NCBI GenBank assembly: GCA_013399305.1
Contig: VXAI01000039.1
Coordinates: 5,522,196-5,586,195, forward strand
Length of the DNA stretch: 64,000 bases
Source: Rostratula benghalensis
Lineage: Eukaryota > Chordata > Aves > Charadriiformes > Rostratulidae
Direction of reading: 5' to 3'
Below the pieces are notes generated by a model. It was not told where the DNA came from, made no database searches, and saw only the letters and a list, made by a program, of their open reading frames with translations. Of this stretch, positions 1 through 14,004 are shown one piece after another (the first letter of the stretch is position 1; every line of letters begins with the position of its first letter). The translations under genes and the position numbers were made by a program.

Positions 1-2389
1 AAGAATCTAGCATATCAATGAATTGTATTAGCATATGTACCTCAAATGAACTACATTAGAATTTTACAATAACTGCATGGTCTTGTAACTAATCTTCTCA
101 TTTTGTGTGCAAAATTAAATGCTTTACACCTGTATCCATTGTAAACTCAGCAGCGAATAAGTTTACTCTCCACAATGATACTGACATTATCAGTAAATAA
201 ACACTGCCAGTGCTTAGTTTGAGATGCTCGCTATTTTAAAAAAAGGAAAAAAAAAAGATCTTGTTTTGCTAGTATATGCTTAATAACAACTGTTGGAGAA
301 CTGGAATGAAAGACATAGATTTTTTAAAAAACAATAATAGCATGAAACAAGATTATCAAGTATTGATGCAACATTGATAGGAGATTAAATTCAGTCTCAA
401 AACTTTTTTGTGGAATCTCAATGTTTAATTGGCTGAAATTAATATTTTTAAGTGCACATAACTGAATATTCCAAAATTCCAGTGATGAATCTTTGCAATG
501 ATGGTAATAAATGTACTCAAGGAAGATATACAAAAGAACCAAAAATCACAGATGGAATAAGGAAAGAAAAAAAACCACAACAACAACCAACATATTGAAA
601 AAAGGTACTAACAGAAAAAATTCTGGAGGTTACTTAGGTTGAATGAAATTTTCCATGTCACTATTATTTACATTAATTTTCAGCTGTGTACACACATTCA
701 AGAAGGGAGAAGAATAAATATAACAATATGATCTATTTTGTTTCTTCCAGGGAGGGGGGTTATTCACATATTCACACTTGCTAAATGCAATGAACCATTC
801 CCCAAACATCTAATCTTCCTTACGACAACTATATTAATATCAACTTCCTTATCTACATCACCAAGTCTCTGAACAGCTCCAGTTTGATACTTCTATGCAT
901 CCTGCCAGCTTCTATACATTTAACCAACTCCTTCATGACATGTTTCTGTGCACTGGAAATTATCTACACCAAGAATATATATTTTTAAATACTTTTTATG
1001 GATTTTTTTTTTGTTTTTGTAGATTCTGGAAACGTTGATTATAAAGTGAGTGAATCTATGGAATAAAGGTAAAGAAAGGCATGTTTTCTTTCTACAGTTA
1101 ATTAAATATTTTCTTACTTCATTAGACTTACCAAAAATAAAAAAAAAAAGTACCTGGAGCATTAAGCTGGGGCTGCCATGGATTTTGCATCACTGGCAGA
1201 TATTCAATTGCGCAGAAAAAAACATCTTTAAATTGTCGTTATATTTAACTAGTCAGGCAAAAAGCTAAAGTCTTTATTTTGCTTGTTTTCTTATGTTTCT
1301 TCAGTGTGGTTTTGTTTGTTTCCAAAACAGAGTTATCATTGATATTGCATTTTTTCAATTGAGTTTTGAGTTAATCATAAATTTAGTGCCTTACTTTTTC
1401 AATTTTTGGAATAACATAGGCAGAAATAAGTAGTACAGAAGCATCATTCTGCTGAAAAGAACACGAATGTTCCTCTGCTGCACCAGAATCTGTAAGGAAC
1501 AGTAACAACAACTTCAGAGAAGAGCAAGGAAGCAATGTGATGGGGCCAGATCAAGCTACAAACTCCTGCAACAAGGCTGTTCTTGCATCTCTGAGCAGCC
1601 TAACTGTGGAATTTATCAAGGAGATAAAACTCTTAAAACCAAGATACTTTTCCCCAGGGAAATGCTTTGAAAAATACCTATAATTTGATGCAATCTGCTC
1701 CACTCAAAAGACAAAAAGATTGCTTTTCAATAATACCTTCAAAAATATCTCTCTTTAGGAAAAAAAAAAAAAAGAGCATATGAAAATGACACTTCATAGA
1801 AAGTAAACAAGGAGGCTGACATCCAATGACCTCAACATTTATCTGCAAATCAATACTCACTCAAAATATTGAAATTGTACATATATACAACTTACACAAA
1901 ATTGTTATACTTAAAAGCAATATTTTGGCAGACTTTCTGGTTTACATCCATTTAATAACAGTTAATAAATCTTTGCTTTTTCTTCTAGCTGCTTTCCCAT
2001 CTACACAGAGGCTCAAATGCATTTAGAACAGGCACCACTTTTTTCTTTCCCTCTTCCCACTACGTTTCTTTTCACCTCCTAGTCTCATCTTCCCTTATTT
2101 CTCCCCAGCTCTTCTTTCCTTTTTTTCTCTGCCTCACCACTCACATCCACTGATCCCATTAGTTCTACTTTTCCTTTCTTAAGTATATTCAGATTTACTA
2201 TTTATGCAGTAACTCTATAAATTGAAGTGAGCAGAGCTGCTTTCTTTTACATCTGGAATTCATTTATTAGGATTTGGCACTAGGTGGGGTAAGGGGAGGA
2301 CAGTTCATGGTTACATCTACCTTGTGGCTCGAGGGCACAGCTTAGTGTGCTCTCAGGTCAGAGTTTGTAGGAAATAATCCTGTGCAAGT
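1..2389. other. Intronic sequence without identifiable gene
   Basis: AT-rich, with scattered A runs and the pyrimidine-rich block at 2038-2165. Nothing else is recognisable. Confidence 0.7.
2038..2165 (+). repeat. Pyrimidine-rich block
   Basis: About 130 bp in which C and T dominate (TTTTTCTTTCCCTCTTCCC, TTCCTTTTTTTCTCTGCC). It is a polypyrimidine-like block, unconnected to any exon I can see on the plus strand. Confidence 0.7.
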
Positions 2390-2662
2390 TGTGATAGGAC
2401 AAGAGGTAATAGTTTTAAGATTGAACAGGGTAGATGTGGACCGGATAAAAGGAAGAAGCTTCTTACAATGATGGTGGTGAAACACTGGAACAGATTGCCC
2501 AGAGAGGTTGTAGATACCCCATCCCCCAAAACATCCAAAATTAGGTTGGATGGGGCTCTGAGCAATCTGATCTAGTTGAAAACGTCCCTGCAGGGGATGT
2601 TGGACTAGATGACCACTAAAGATCCCTTCCAAACCAAACTAATCTTATCACTCTATGATTCT
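2390..2662 (+). mobile_element. CR1 LINE fragment, 3' end, sense
   Basis: The segment runs from GTGATAGGACAAGAGGTAATAG through AAACACTGGAACAGATTGCCC and GTTGGACTAGATGACC to a TCTATGATTCT tail. These are the last part of CR1 ORF2 (HWNRLPREVV-like), the short 3' UTR and the terminal repeats of bird CR1. It is 5' truncated at only about 270 bp and has no open reading frame of its own. The open frames seen on the opposite strand here are shadows. Confidence 0.85.
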
Positions 2663-5149
2663 AACCCTTGCCACTTCCTGCCTGAAGTTTGGGCAAGATG
2701 AACTTGTTCCCACTTGCACATCTTCTCACATATGGGAAGAGATTTGTAATATTTCAGTAAGTATGCTAGTCTGACAGCGAGTACTTTATTTTACATTCAG
2801 TATCTCAGATATTTTATTTAGATCTAGATCGTATTCTGAACAATAGCCCATCCTTTAGAAGATGCTACTGGACTATAATTTGCTGTCAGAATAGCAGGAG
2901 TATATACAATTAAGTACAGAAATATTAACCAGGTTATTTTCTAATGCTAATAACCTTTTAATTTGTTGCAAGAACAGGAATATAGACTAGCAGTAGCTAG
3001 CCTGTTAGCTGAACTGATGAATTCCACTGTCTTAACCTGAGGAATTCCTTTGCTTGGAATGGAAGAGGTAGTTTCCTCATGAGGAAGAAAGAAAATAAAG
3101 TCCTGTGATCACGTGTGTACAATATGATGTTAAAGGGAAAAAACAAACAAAAAAAACCTAAACAAACAAACCAAAAACAAACAAAAAACCCCAAAAGCAA
3201 AACACCAAAACCCAATGAAAAAAAAAATAACAACACACCCCCGCCCGTCCCCAATATCTAAGCTAAAATAGAAAACAAAGTTTGAATACTTAAATGTCTC
3301 AGATTTCAAGATACAAGTAACAATTATGACCCCTAAATTAAAATCAAATCCTGCTCCTAAGTTATTCATATCTAAGGAAATTATTTTGAATACTATGGTT
3401 TAAATCCACAGAATTGAGACCTTCAAGACTAAGCAGATGCTATCAGAGGAAAAGAATAGTATTTATTATGATAACCACCAACTTATTCCAATGATATAAG
3501 CAAAAAGTCAAAGGATGAAGTTTTAGGATATGTCTATCTACTTACACATATTCAAATAGAAAATCCATTTATTAACAACTTCACTACAAAATACCAAATA
3601 AATAAAGAGAAAGAACTCTCTAGGGTGAAATAGGACTAGTTAATAAACCCCTCTAGAATTGTAAACATAAATTGTAAACAATTTCTCTAGAATTTGTTTT
3701 AAAACAGGAATGGAAAGCTTTTCAGAACATCTTCCACGTTAACTATCTTGATTCCTTCTCTTCTCCAACTATACATATTACTTATTAGCGATTGCAAGTT
3801 CTTCCTGGACTCAAGTCCAAGTATAACTTTCTTTGCTTTCCTCAAGACAATTATGCTCACATTTCTGGGCTGCTTACACCAAAATACAATTTTTGTTTCA
3901 CCTTTTACCCAACTCCCATCTTAAATTTAACTATTTGCTGTCTGCTAAGAAATTCATAGTAACTTTTATACATCTTTGAAGTCCTCTTTCTTCTGACTTC
4001 ACAGGAGGTCACCATTTGCATCAGAGTTTTATTAGCCCCCACCTTTCTGTGAGGAAGGCCTTCCCCAACTTCCCTGTCACTCATTTGGTAGATAAGAGAC
4101 CATACATCCTCCACAAGCTATATTAGCGTTTAAATTTAAACTAAATTCTTGCCAAAATTGAGTCACTTTAAAATCAGTTTGTCTGTATCTAATAAGTCAC
4201 ACTTTTGATGTAATTCCAGGATGGATAAAGAAAAAAAGTTATGGGGAGACCTGGTGTTAAAGACAATTATGCCTAACAGACGATATTCAATAAGAAGAAT
4301 ATTCCATAATAACTGGGTCAAGTATGCTAATTTAACAAAATCAGATAACATCATCAGATATTGAAAAAGTAGTGCTGAAAAAATTCAAGAACAAAACAAA
4401 CACCCCACTTTCACATTTAATGTAACTCTAAAAGACATCTTCTCATGTTGACACTGTAACAATCAAGTATATTGACTTAACCACTGACAGTACTTTTCTT
4501 TAAAATATGTAAAAACTGTGAATTACTTAACCATGATGACTGACTGCTTTGAAACAGACTTTTAAAGTTGAAGAATGCACAAAAAGCTGGTAAGTACCAA
4601 TAAACATATAGGATTGTACGCTACATTTTCTAAATCCTCCCAGGAAATCTAATGAGGAATAAAGTCAATCATGATTCATGATAAGACCAATTATAAATGT
4701 TCAGCACATCACCAGCACAAGGTTCACCCAGTACCAGAAATTAGGAATGATAAAAATGGAATGCCATTAAGTTGAAAATTATGTTTTCCATGGAAACAGA
4801 GGCACACATAAGTATTCATGAGTGGTGTTATATGATAAAACTGATCTACATGGTAATTTTTTGAACTTTAAACAAATAAGCTCAAATTATGCATCCTGTG
4901 ATGATGGCAAATTCAAATAGAGACTGGTAAGGAATGAATGATAATTTTGTAAAAAATAAAAAAAAAAAAAGATTCCATGTAAAAAAAAAATATTGCAGGC
5001 TGCGAAGGCAAACATAGGCAATGTTAACATCAGAGGATTTCCTAGTGAAGTGAAAAAGCTGCATTTATTCAGCTGTGTAGGGGGGGACATTTAGCAGAGT
5101 ACAGACATGAAATTGAAGCCCAAACTGGCTTCTGCTATGAAGTGATGAC
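2663..5149. other. Intronic sequence without identifiable gene
   Basis: Contains the A/C tract at 3137-3251 and short A runs near 4958 and 4981. No coding or repeat family is recognised otherwise. Confidence 0.7.
3137..3251 (+). repeat. A/C-rich low-complexity tract
   Basis: About 115 bp made almost only of A and C (AAACAAACAAAA, CCAAAAGCAAAACACC) ending in CCCCCGCCCGTCCCC. The hydrophobic minus-strand open frames here (Phe, Leu and Cys rich) are translation artefacts of the G/T strand. Confidence 0.9.
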
Positions 5150-5690
5150 CCCTACGTGTAATGGAACAGCAATGAATGACATTTACTTTAGCAAGGTTCT
5201 GATGCAGTTGCTCACAGCACTGCTGGGCACCAGCCTGGGAAGTGTAGACTGCGCAGACAAACTATAACTTACTGCATCCTCAGGCTCAAAGGGCAGTGGT
5301 CAGGATTTCACAGACTAAAGGTCAGGTCACTGCAAGTGGTTTCAATACTGAGGTGATTATTGTTTAACAACTTCACTGGTGACTTGAAAGACAGGACACC
5401 CTCAGAAATCTTGATTGACACCAAACTGACAGAATTAGGGAGCATACTTCTACTAGAATGCCTTTCAGAGGGATCTGTATAAGCAGGAGGAATGGGCTGA
5501 CAAACTATGGAATGCTACCAAGACAAATTAGAAGGCTTGCACTTGAGACAGAGTAAGCCCATGTAATGACACTGGGATTCAGCTGACTCGACATCAGTTT
5601 TGCAGGCAAGGATCCAGGCAGACAACAAGTGGAGGAGTTTGGCCAATTGCCTGCCAGAATTCCCCTCTGACACGTTCTGTGATTCAATGA
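5150..5690 (+). mobile_element. Old, degraded CR1 fragment including reverse-transcriptase region, sense
   Basis: Segments resemble CR1 ORF2 in order: TTTAGCAAGGTTCTGATGCA (FSKAFD-like), AACAACTTCACTGGTGACTTG, then GACACCAAACTGACAG (the DTKL region), and a partial match up to GGCTTGCACTTGAG. The last part, about 5560-5690, ends near GTTCTGTGATTCAATGAT, a decayed CR1 terminal repeat. Many indels and stops are present, so it is much older than the other copies. The boundaries are approximate. Confidence 0.55.
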
Positions 5691-8378
5691 TCCCAGCTAT
5701 GAAGGGGTCTGTGAAGGAGTCTGGAACAAACCTGAATTATGAATGGCAATGGTAAGGCATGTTTTCATGTCTCAGTGTGAGCACAGGGATGGAAGTGAGG
5801 CAAAGAAAAGTTAAAATGTCCAAAGTGTTTAAGAAACCTAGGTTCCCAACATGATACTATTTTTCACATGAACACCATTTTATTTGTTCAAAGTACAGCT
5901 TCAGATAACTCGAGCTTCATCTAGCAGTACTCAGAACCCCTGCAAATGTCTCCTTCTCTCACAATTGATACCTTGAACATGAGGAATATGCAATCACATC
6001 CAGGTAAACAGTTCAGTTAAATTGAATGAACTATTATTCTGATGCATTATGCTAGTTAAAAGCTTTGATGCAAAAGTAAAGGCAATTTTGTCACTTAAAA
6101 AACATGTTTGCTTTCCATTAGTTTTCTCTTCTTCTTGTAATTATCTTCTTTGTTCACTATATGCCTTTCAGCTTTGGTAATAAAAGAGGCACAGGCCTTA
6201 ACAGATAACATTCTCTTTATCAAGTACGACAGGAAAACCAAAGCATATGTGCAAACATATAATTAAAATTTGCTTCATAATACAGTAATAAAAAGTTGAT
6301 AAAAATGTAATTATAAATAATATTAAAAGGAGGATGATAATAAAAATCCCACCATCTAGAACTACTGAAAACCCAGCTTACATGGATGTAGAAATCTAGA
6401 GTGTCCAAAACTCCAAATTGATCTAAGAACTGAGATCTGAGATCTGCCACAGCTTCTCAGCTTTCTACAGGCATCATTCACTATTCCTGCAGCAGACCCC
6501 ACAATTATGTGGTGGCAGACAAGAGAAACCCTTACACAAGTGTTAAATATAGATTTCTTATCCAGATAACATGGATGTGCTAATTCACTTAAGTAATAAC
6601 GATAATTGGATTTGACTTTATTTATTGTAGAATATCGCTGTTGAATTTGTCTAAAGACAGACAAGAAGTTATGCAAAAAATCAATTTCTGTATGTTTGTT
6701 GTGTTTGCACATGACTAGTTCAAGTAAAAGCATTTTATTTAAATGTTAAGAGTTAGCATAAATATTTCCAAGTAATTTTATAAGTATAGATCCAAATTTA
6801 GTGCTCCTTCTATTTATTGCAAATAGAGATGCTGAACATCAATACTGCTTACTTGCAGTAACTTCAACTGAAACATTTAAAATGAAGCAGTTCAATCTAT
6901 GAAGTATTTCTGGAACTAATCAATAATGAAATGGGAATTTTAGGAGGAAGGTTGACAGCCCTGGTAACACAGTTTTATGCACAAAGATTTCAGTTTATGA
7001 ATATAATAATTTGCCAATTTTATTTACTGTATAGCTTCATTTCACTTTCAAATTTCAAAGCTTCTTTCCCAGAATGGTAATACAATTTCTAAACATTTAA
7101 GGTCTCTGGACTTATCCTGAGTTTTATAATAACTTTGTAAAAACTATCTCCTCTACCAGGTCAGTCAGGAAAATGACAGGACAATATTCTAAAATAGTAA
7201 TTCAGGATTAAATTATCTGAACTGCAATTGTAATTAGAAAACCTGAAGCGTAGCAGGACTGTTATATTTCTACTGCAAAAAGAGAAGGGCCATGCATCTG
7301 CTATTCAACAGTTCTTTCCAATCTGAAGACTAGAGTTATGAAGCAGACCCTCACAGAAATCTCTAACATAGAAATAAGCACAGATGGGAACAGCTTTAGG
7401 ATGAAATAGACTGAAAAAAAAATCTATCAACTGGCTGATGTGACTATTTACATTTAGAAGGAAAAAGAAAGAAATCAGTACTGCAGGTATGGTCTGTTAC
7501 TTGACTGCACAGTGGCTTGTACCTTTTGTTATTCACTGAGTAGTTTTAGTCCTCTTAAGAGCAGATGTCCATGAAAAAGACCATGACTTCATGTTGAGCA
7601 CAGTGGCAAGTTCCAAGAACAAGAAGGACTCTGTTTATTCCTCTCTTGGTTTTGCATACCTACTATATTTCCCCAAGATCAAAGTAGACAATGGGTATGC
7701 ATCTAAGAGCAGCACAAAGGTTAAACAACAAACTAAAGACAAGCTGGATTAAGCTACTGTTCTTAGCACTTCAGTTTTGTATACTTTAGTCCTACTCACA
7801 GTATCTTCTAATCTGCCCTTTCACAAACAACGTGCATCAAATCTTGTCATGGGCTGAGAAATTATCTTCTTACACTTCTCCATTGAACAAGTCTGCTCGC
7901 AAGGAAAGTCACCAGTGGAGTTCTGGAACTGGAACTCATGCTGTTTATCATCATCCAGGAGAAGAGGTAAGAAAGTGAAGTGATAAAATTTTCCAAGATC
8001 GAATTTTTGGAGAACAACTAATCAGGTAGTTTAGGTAGCAAATATAAAAGCTGATTTGCTCAAAGACCTACCTTACAATACTGGCATGCCAAATTAAATA
8101 AAATTAATTCGGTATTCAAAGTACTGGATGAAGGAATGAAAAAGCACCCAACCTTGTTTACACTGTGACAGGCTCTGAACTAGTTACTGTTACTTAGGTA
8201 TAAGACCCTGAGAGTATAATTGCCAGTTCTATGAAAACATCTAATCAGTCCTGACAATATGAAATTAAAAGAAATTATTTGGCAAAGACTGGTACCTAAA
8301 CAGAAAAACAATATTATGCCACTGTAAAAATAGATGCTACATGACCAGCTTGCCTGTTTGCTTTTTCTCACCCCTGTA

Positions 8379-8456
8379 AAAAAAAAAAAACAAAACCCAA
8401 ACCCAACAACAAAACAACCACAAAACCCCCAAACAAACAAACAAAAAAACCAACCT
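8379..8456 (+). repeat. A/C-rich low-complexity tract
   Basis: A run of A is followed by CAAAACCCAAACCCAAC-type sequence and AAACAAACAAACAAA. It contains no G and almost no T over about 78 bp. Confidence 0.9.
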
Positions 8457-11400
8457 TGCAGTCAAACTTGTAAAAGGACAGAGAAACATAATAAGACTGA
8501 TCAAGAATGTGGGAGCTTCTATACAAGCAGCTATTAAATGACAGATTTTTTCAGAATGGAAAAGCAGTGACTATGAATATACGTCAGGAGCTTAAAAAAA
8601 AAAATACCTTGGAGACTAGGCATATGGCCCAATTGTTCATGATTTTCTTACCATACAATAAACCAAATAAACTAAAAAGAAGGTGTGCACAATGAAGAAA
8701 AAAAGATACTTATTCTATCCAGAAGTTGTTAAATTGTGAAAGTCTCACAAACAACATGCTGTAGATGGTAATTCCACATGGGTCCCAAAAGCAATCAAAT
8801 TTATGAGTGAGGAATCCATCAAGAGCTATTAATGACAAGCAGTCTCCAAGACAAAAAAAAAAATCAATAGAGAACAGACAGTATATTAGAGGAATCTCTT
8901 ACATGCTTTTTCTACTTTTGTAATCTTCCTAAAGCACTCTTAGAGCAAAGATACTGGACTAGATGTATCTTTGTTCCAATCCAGAGAAGTTGTTGATATG
9001 TATATGTTGTTACTCAAAGTAAACATTAACTCAGCACTTCATAAGCACAAACAAAACATTAATCTTTGTTTCATGTAAACTCTTTCTTAAATGGAGTGTT
9101 CAGCAAGTTTTAAAACACTTTAACTATTCCCTCCAACAAATACATCTCTACCATATGTCTAGGTTAGGAAGAATTATAATCGTAATGAAAAACAAATTTT
9201 AAAAATGACACTTTCTCCAATCATTTATTCATGACAGAGTGGCAACCAGATGAATTGTTTGGATCCCTTCCATCTCAGGCAATCATTTTCCCAGTTCTTA
9301 TACTAAATAACTACATAGAGAAGGCTTATGTGGTTTTCCCCTCCTCTCGATTTTCACAGTTTTGCATCCTTTTAAAACATGTTTTGATACAATATTGGAC
9401 TATGTATACCTCTGCTTCCTACCCTTTGCATAGCACCTTCTTTTTTACTACAGGCAAAATTGTATTTTCATATAAACCACTTGCTAACCTACTTAACGTA
9501 AGATTTCATACACTGAGAGCATGATCTGTTTAGAATACTGGCTTAAGAATCTATTGGAAACTTAATTCTGTATACAACACAACCACAGGGATATTTTGTT
9601 AGTCTGTTTCCTTATTTCCTTTGGTAGAAAATATTTTTCAGAGCTGGAGTGGGAGAAGAGCAGGGTTTTGTGTGGGTGGTTTTTTTTAAATCCAAAATAA
9701 TCTAAAATACATTTGGATAACTGCACACACATTTTTAGACTGTCTATAAAGTATATTGTAGTCACCCAACTAAATCAGGACTCCAGTCATCAGAGGAAAT
9801 AGAGTTAGCATGATAACGCAATTTCATTAAATATACGCAACCCACACATACATAAATGCTCCCACTGAATTTAGCTCACATGTATCTCTCTAATGAATAC
9901 ATAAATAATTATTATATGCAATTATGAGATGCTTGTTTCTGAGTTAGAACGCCAGGAGTAACGTGGAGCAAGATGCATCACAGTTTAGAATGCCATTATT
10001 AGAGGCTGTAAAAATAGCTGTGACAGACTGGAGTATTTGATATTCTTTCCCCTCTAAGTATAGAGTTGTCAATATTTATATAGAATTTTAGCAGCTTAAA
10101 TTCTGGGATGTCACATTCTTTAACTCTATACGTATGCTAGTATTTTAAGTAGTGACAGAATAACGGAAGATACAAACACTGAATAGATTTTAAGACAGGC
10201 AAATGCTTGATTACAAGATATTATTGAAATAAAAGAATTCATGCAAGTCTTCAAATATACCAAACAATTCTATCATTACAGGATTAAAATGATCCTACTT
10301 TCCAAAACTTAAAATAACAAAATGTAAATTGCATTTTCCTTCATTCAATATACAACTCAAGAAAATAAAGTTATCAGCTAGTTACCAGTAACAATTTGTC
10401 ATGATGGAATCCCTTTACGTAAACATATTGTGAATGCACGAAAATGATTGGCATTATCTCATATACATACTAGCAGTCATTACAAACAACCTTAATAAGA
10501 TTATTAGATGTGTAACATAATATTCTGCCTCTAAAAAAGCTTGACATTTTTCTTAAAGTGGATGTTTTTTCAAATGCTTTTAGATTACAATATCAATCAC
10601 TCCCTCTCCACCAAGTTTACCGTAAAAGATAGCTTCTAAGTTCTTTTTACAAAATTTAGTATTCCCACTGGCTATTTGATAAATCATAGATAATTGGTAT
10701 GTTACATTAAGAGCTGGCAGTGTAGTATTTTTATCTTTCTGAAGTTAGAAATGAACTTTTTATTATATTACACTGATTTTAAAGACTGGTTAAAACCAGA
10801 AATAACACACTTTTCATATGAAAATAATGTTGCAAGATGGCCTACCTTGCTTATTTAGAGTTTTTGAATTAGCTGAACATTGAAAACTTACTAGAGAGAT
10901 TATTTTGACATATTACCACATCAAAAGATCACCGCAATTACTAAAGTTTGAATGTCCTTTAATAAATGTAGACATAATAGGAAGACTTTAACAGTTGGTA
11001 GGTTGGAAGATCTCCTATGGCCTATTACTTGTCTACTTGTGCTATTTTTCCCTTGGGAAGTTTGAAATGGAAAAGAAAAATATGCCCGAGGGACTCGACA
11101 AGCAAGGCACTCTTCCAGTTCGTTCCAAGAGACCCTGTAACAACTTTAGAGTGCAGTAGTGTGAAACTGGTCAGAAGGTGCTCTCAAAATCGATATAAAG
11201 AGGGTATTCTATTCATAGTGTTGAGTGCCTTAAAAAGCACTCATCAGATTGAACTATATACCTACACACTGTTATCTAAGAGTATGTATTTGTTATTCAT
11301 ACACATATCTATGTGTACGGCACACAACTTTACAATAAACTATTCTCATTTTTTAAATAGGGGAAAAAAAACAAAACAGGTGCGAAACGTCAAAATCTTA

Positions 11401-11569
11401 TTGAAGCATTTCATTTAGGTTGCTAAGATATATCACAAATTATTTTCATTTAAAATGTAATAAGTTGAAAATCTTCATACTGAAAATTAGTTTATCCACT
11501 TTTTCTTTAATGTTTCTGATGAAATACTTTATTGGCAAAATATTTTATTCACTCTTTATTTCATGTATT

Positions 11570-12079
11570 NNNNNNNNNNNNNNNNNNNNNNNNNNNNNNN
11601 NNNNNNNNNNNNNNNNNNNNNNNNNNNNNNNNNNNNNNNNNNNNNNNNNNNNNNNNNNNNNNNNNNNNNNNNNNNNNNNNNNNNNNNNNNNNNNNNNNNN
11701 NNNNNNNNNNNNNNNNNNNNNNNNNNNNNNNNNNNNNNNNNNNNNNNNNNNNNNNNNNNNNNNNNNNNNNNNNNNNNNNNNNNNNNNNNNNNNNNNNNNN
11801 NNNNNNNNNNNNNNNNNNNNNNNNNNNNNNNNNNNNNNNNNNNNNNNNNNNNNNNNNNNNNNNNNNNNNNNNNNNNNNNNNNNNNNNNNNNNNNNNNNNN
11901 NNNNNNNNNNNNNNNNNNNNNNNNNNNNNNNNNNNNNNNNNNNNNNNNNNNNNNNNNNNNNNNNNNNNNNNNNNNNNNNNNNNNNNNNNNNNNNNNNNNN
12001 NNNNNNNNNNNNNNNNNNNNNNNNNNNNNNNNNNNNNNNNNNNNNNNNNNNNNNNNNNNNNNNNNNNNNNNNNNNNNNN
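11570..12079. other. Assembly gap (510 N)
   Basis: A run of N of exactly 510 bases. The long open frames reported across it are artefacts of translating N. Confidence 0.99.
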
Positions 12080-12196
12080 TCTCAGTAATTACTAAAAGTA
12101 TTTTACAATCTTTTTCTGACTGTAATAATTTTTCTGTTTTTATTTACCCAAAGGTGATAAGAAAACCAAGGCAAGCAAAAAGAAGAGATGAGTTAT

Positions 12197-12255
12197 CAAA
12201 AAAACCAAAACAAACAAGCAAACAAAAAAAAAATAATCCCAAAACAAAAACTCAA
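12197..12255 (+). repeat. A/C-rich low-complexity tract
   Basis: About 59 bp of AAACCAAAACAAACAAGC type with an internal A10 run. It lies about 120 bp after the 510-bp gap. Confidence 0.85.
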
Positions 12256-13916
12256 AGGTCTTCTTTTGGAAAGTTTGATCCTTTGGACTCCAAAATAGCC
12301 CATGAGGTATAAAGATGAAACAGCATGTTCCAAGTTTTTGAAAAAAATCAGTAACAATTGGTGCCCGATATTTAAGAATCATCAGTAAACTCAACTTTAT
12401 GAGCGTAAAGTAACACAAAGAAGCTCAAAACATACTCCAAATAAATAAATTTATTATTGGGCAGAAAAATTCAGTATTCATCTGAAATACTTACATAATC
12501 TTAGTGATAAAAACACTCTCATTTTGATGACATGGGGCAATGAATTAGAGCCACCTTTTTTTTCATTTTGTTCTGTTTCTTAAGTGCAACTGAGAAATGA
12601 CCACTGTGTCTTAACACATTACAGCAAAGTTCTTTCAGATTCAAGATAGCAATGTTTCTGATAGTTTTTTTTTAGATTTTCCAAATATTTTACTATTTAA
12701 ATTTAATGCAGAACCCATAGAACTTTTACTTCAACAAACAGTAACGATCTGCTTTCGTTAAATGGATTTTAAATCCATGCATTTAGTTGTCTGAAAAATG
12801 TAACAACTATGTAACAACTTGTGTTGAGATGTAATATAATGATAATATTGAAAATTAGTTTAGAAATTATGCTTAAATTAATATGTATTTTTGGCTAACA
12901 CAGGTTATAGACAGTTACTCTGGAAATTGTAATTTGTAACCAATTTTAACTATGAAATCCAGATAAAGAGGTAATGCCATGGGTACAAAGGACACAAGAA
13001 ATGCAATAGTTATCAAGGCTTTTCTTACTAAATAATATATTATGACCCCATCCTAATATTCATTATAGTTCCAGAAGAGTAATTCTGTCTTGAAGTGGAG
13101 CTACTTAATATTCTTGCTTGTGAATTACCTAGAGATTGTCTCCTTTAATGCACACTTATTACTCCTTATGTTCTAGTAGTAATTTCTCTTTCTCACCCCT
13201 TCTTCCCCGTTACCTACCCTGTTATGTAGAAAGAGGGCTTCCTTTAAAATTGTTACTAAAGGAAACTGTGAGTGTAAATTATTATTTTAAATGTGCCGTG
13301 ACATGTTCCTTGTAATACCTATATAAAGGTGCATGTGGATGCTGGATCAGTAGTAGCCTAAACTTACAGGTACACTTACACAGATATATAATTGCTCAGC
13401 GTTTTTCCTTCAATGTTCTGTGTCATTTTCCATAGCATTGAAATAGGCCCACTGAAAGGGACGTATGACTTTGTTCTCAAGCATTTTGAGCCAATAACAA
13501 ATATGATGCAAGTCTATCACTACCAGTCCTCTTTTCTGAAACCATTATGCTATAACTGAGTTGTTTAGTTACAAGCTTCACCCTCTGCAATCCTGTACTT
13601 CATAGTGATGTCTCTAGCAAATTATGTCACTCAACTGAGCAAAAGCTCCCAGGTAAACGCACTGATGGGATTAGAAGTCAGCAGAACTCAAGGTTCATAA
13701 AGAAATTTCCCGCGTTATGTCCTGGGAGCCAAAAACCTTGTGAAATATTTGTTTCTCATGGAAACCTAACATGGCCTTATATTTGTTACTTGTTTCCTCC
13801 AAACCATGAAGAAAAAAACCTTTGTTGCCTGGCCTCATAAGGTCAAATTCTAAATTTACAGAACTGCAACTCATCTATTTAGCATCACAGTGTAATAACA
13901 TTTTATTAGTGTTCCA

Positions 13917-13959
13917 TTTCTAGATATCTGGCCTTAGTTTAAGGCCAGTTATCTAGAAA
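13917..13959. repeat. Near-perfect inverted repeat, 20-bp arms, 3-nt loop
   Basis: The arms at 13917-13936 and 13940-13959 pair over 20 positions with one T/T mismatch around a GTT loop. The core is CTGGCCTTA/TAAGGCCAG and the outer part is TCTAGATA/TATCTAGA. It lies 46 bp from the 3' end of the antisense CR1 at 14005. Confidence 0.93.
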
Positions 13960-14004
13960 AATAAATAACAGCTTATTAACACTTAGATTTGATTGGTTCA
14001 TTTT

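Larger units (their letters stand above)
5691..14004. other. Intronic sequence without identifiable gene
   Basis: Contains A/C tracts at 8379 and 12197, the 510-bp gap and the hairpin at 13917. Open frames at 6362-6733 (minus) and 11017-11418 (plus) have no family features and look like chance. Confidence 0.7.

Noticed and set aside
2997..3369. Minus-strand frames rich in Phe, Leu, Cys and Gly that look like membrane proteins
   Set aside because: They are translations of the G/T strand of an A/C low-complexity tract. The same artefact occurs at 8180-8440, 15526-15723, 38633-38934 and 46759-46989.
6362..6733. 123-residue minus-strand frame, on the same strand as FSTL5
   Set aside because: It has no Ig-like Cys/Trp pattern, no match to remembered FSTL5 sequence and no convincing splice sites.
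11420..12312. Plus-strand frames of 187 to 249 residues
   Set aside because: They consist mostly of X from the 510-N gap.
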